NCBI RefSeq assembly: GCF_007678455.1
Contig: NZ_VEEP01000009.1
Coordinates: forward strand, 94,172 to 158,171
Reading direction: 5' to 3'
Origin: Cytobacillus oceanisediminis 2691
GTDB lineage: Bacteria > Bacillota > Bacilli > Bacillales > Cytobacillaceae
DNA: 64,000 bases
The notes under the pieces are model-generated. The model saw nothing but the letters and a program-made list of their open reading frames with translations, made no database searches and was not told the DNA's origin. Positions 63,220 to 64,000 of the stretch are shown here, one piece after another; the stretch's first letter is position 1; each line of letters starts with the position of its first letter. The translations under genes and the position numbers were made by a program.

Positions 63220-63549
63220 TTATGACGCAATTTTTCTGCATTCTTCTGCGCAATTAAAGCATGCTTCCGCACATTTTTGGCAATGTTCATGATCATGCTT
63301 TTTACATTCATTGCCGCAGGCTTCGCAAATATCCGCACATAAACCGCAGATCTGGTTGACGAAGTGGCTGTTGGTCTGCATCGCTGTCACTGCCATGCCG
63401 CAGATTTCTGCACATTCTCTGTCCATCCTGATGCACTCAGCCATCATTTTTACATTCTCTTCCTTCAGGCAGGAATCAAAACATACATTACAAGCTTCGA
63501 TACATTCAATACAAGCCTGAATACAATCCTGATATTGCTGGTTTACCAT
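63220..63549 (-). CDS. Four-helix copper-storage protein (YhjQ/Csp family)
   Basis: A 109-residue protein with regularly spaced cysteines on its helices (CIQACIECIEACNVCFDSC, CIRMDRECAEICG, CGLCADICEACGNEC, CQKCAEACFNCAEEC), about twenty in all. This is the Csp/DUF326 pattern, in which thiols lining a four-helix bundle bind many Cu(I) ions. No signal peptide, so cytosolic storage is expected. AAAGGAGG precedes the ATG. Copper genes elsewhere in the window (SCO, cupredoxin) are not linked to it. Confidence 0.92.
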   Translation of the reverse strand: MVNQQYQDCIQACIECIEACNVCFDSCLKEENVKMMAECIRMDRECAEICGMAVTAMQTNSHFVNQICGLCADICEACGNECKKHDHEHCQKCAEACFNCAEECRKIAS

Positions 63550-63636
63550 ATTCCAACCTCCTTTTGTTTCCTATCTATCTGTAACCTGATAGAAGGTTGG
63601 ATAAACGAAAAAAAAAGAAGTGGAATAATTTTCAAA

Positions 63637-63963
63637 CTAGTGATCGTAATACATATAGCGAATAGCAAGGGCAGCAAATACTGTCAGCCGCTCTTCCTGG
63701 CTCAAACTATAATCGAAGGCAAGTACTGGTGTATTTGCCTCTTTAAAATATTGGGTCCACTCAAGGGGCATCCAGCCTTTTTGAAGCCTTGCCGCGACCT
63801 CCCCTTCTTCCCGTACCAACTTAATATCATTATACAGACCGGAGGATTCTTTTACTCTCAACTTTTTTCCGTTCTTAACAAACGCTATGCCAGCAACTCC
63901 CGGCTGCTTTTTTCCCGGATAAAATAAGCCGGTGATTTCCCCTTTTTGATCCCGTAATTTCAT
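63637..63963 (-). CDS. Hypothetical protein at the window edge
   Basis: A 108-residue ORF with GAGGG 7 nt before the chosen ATG; an in-frame ATG at 63996 is also possible and coding could extend beyond the window. Residues about 1-60 are basic and strand-rich (LRDQKGEITGLFY, VKNGKKLRVKESSGLYND), a pattern that recalls tubby/LURP-type beta domains, and the end is helical. I cannot assign a family firmly. Confidence 0.55.
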   Translation of the reverse strand: MKLRDQKGEITGLFYPGKKQPGVAGIAFVKNGKKLRVKESSGLYNDIKLVREEGEVAARLQKGWMPLEWTQYFKEANTPVLAFDYSLSQEERLTVFAALAIRYMYYDH

Positions 63964-64000
63964 CCTTTTTCCCTCTTCGTCCAGGCTTCCTTGCATCCTT

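Overview
The window looks like chromosomal DNA of an endospore-forming Bacillaceae bacterium (Bacillus sensu lato, possibly Mesobacillus-like). The evidence is AT-leaning sequence, strong AGGAGG-type ribosome sites, TTG/GTG starts, orthologs of Bacillus families (YkuS, YuzL, NrnB, Sda, YdjO, YhjQ, Ku/LigD), CcpA cre-like sites and T-box leaders. I see no prophage, transposase, integrase, CRISPR-cas set or rRNA operon. One tRNA gene (Leu, CAG) is present.

Layout. 1-9 kb: SCO copper chaperone, ABC-F ATPase (YkpA type), YkuS, molybdate ModA-ModB without ModC, a lipoprotein, a secreted alkaline phosphatase behind a PhoP-like box, and a D,D-carboxypeptidase. 8.8-9 kb: a degenerate copy of what I recall as a common Bacillaceae interspersed repeat. 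9-15 kb: NrnB nanoRNase, a membrane cupredoxin, and pyruvate formate-lyase with its activase under two candidate promoters. 14-24 kb: CcdA-like membrane protein, CPA1 antiporter, YidC, an antibiotic-resistance-type ABC-F protein behind a structured attenuator leader, acetyltransferases, an SRAP protein and small proteins. 24-28 kb: acyl-CoA synthetase with a cre site, then a persulfide module (rhodanese/metallo-beta-lactamase, a frame-disrupted small ORF, an FAD protein) behind a CstR/CsoR-type operator. 28-30.4 kb: Sda-like checkpoint protein, a 56-bp tandem array, a NERD-domain protein, then an exact 52-bp tandem array. 30-38 kb: odhAB, mnmH, hypothetical genes, a methyltransferase. 38-45 kb: complete trpEGDCFBA operon behind two tandem tryptophan T-boxes. 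45-53 kb: MOSC protein, MFS transporter, hydrolase, a type I toxin-antitoxin locus and the fruRKA operon. 53-55.5 kb: LysE remnant, tRNA-Leu, a second 52-bp array, YdjO and an intact LysE. 55.6-64 kb: small proteins, a phosphodiesterase, a GreA-like factor, the Ku/LigD end-joining pair, a divergent DapF, a YhjQ copper-storage protein and a protein at the window edge.

The strongest unexplained signal is a family of 52-bp tandem repeats, found as two arrays about 24 kb apart (29835-30360 and 53904-54170). Both keep exactly the same period. Each unit carries a TTGACAG / CTGTCAA dyad, the period is not a multiple of three, and both arrays lie in intergenic space. A separate 56-bp array, also with GACA/TGTC motifs, follows sda. 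Other notable items are the ABC-F attenuator, the convergent toxin/antisense RNA pair, the tandem T-boxes and the persulfide operon operator. All assignments come from reading the sequence; no database search was run.
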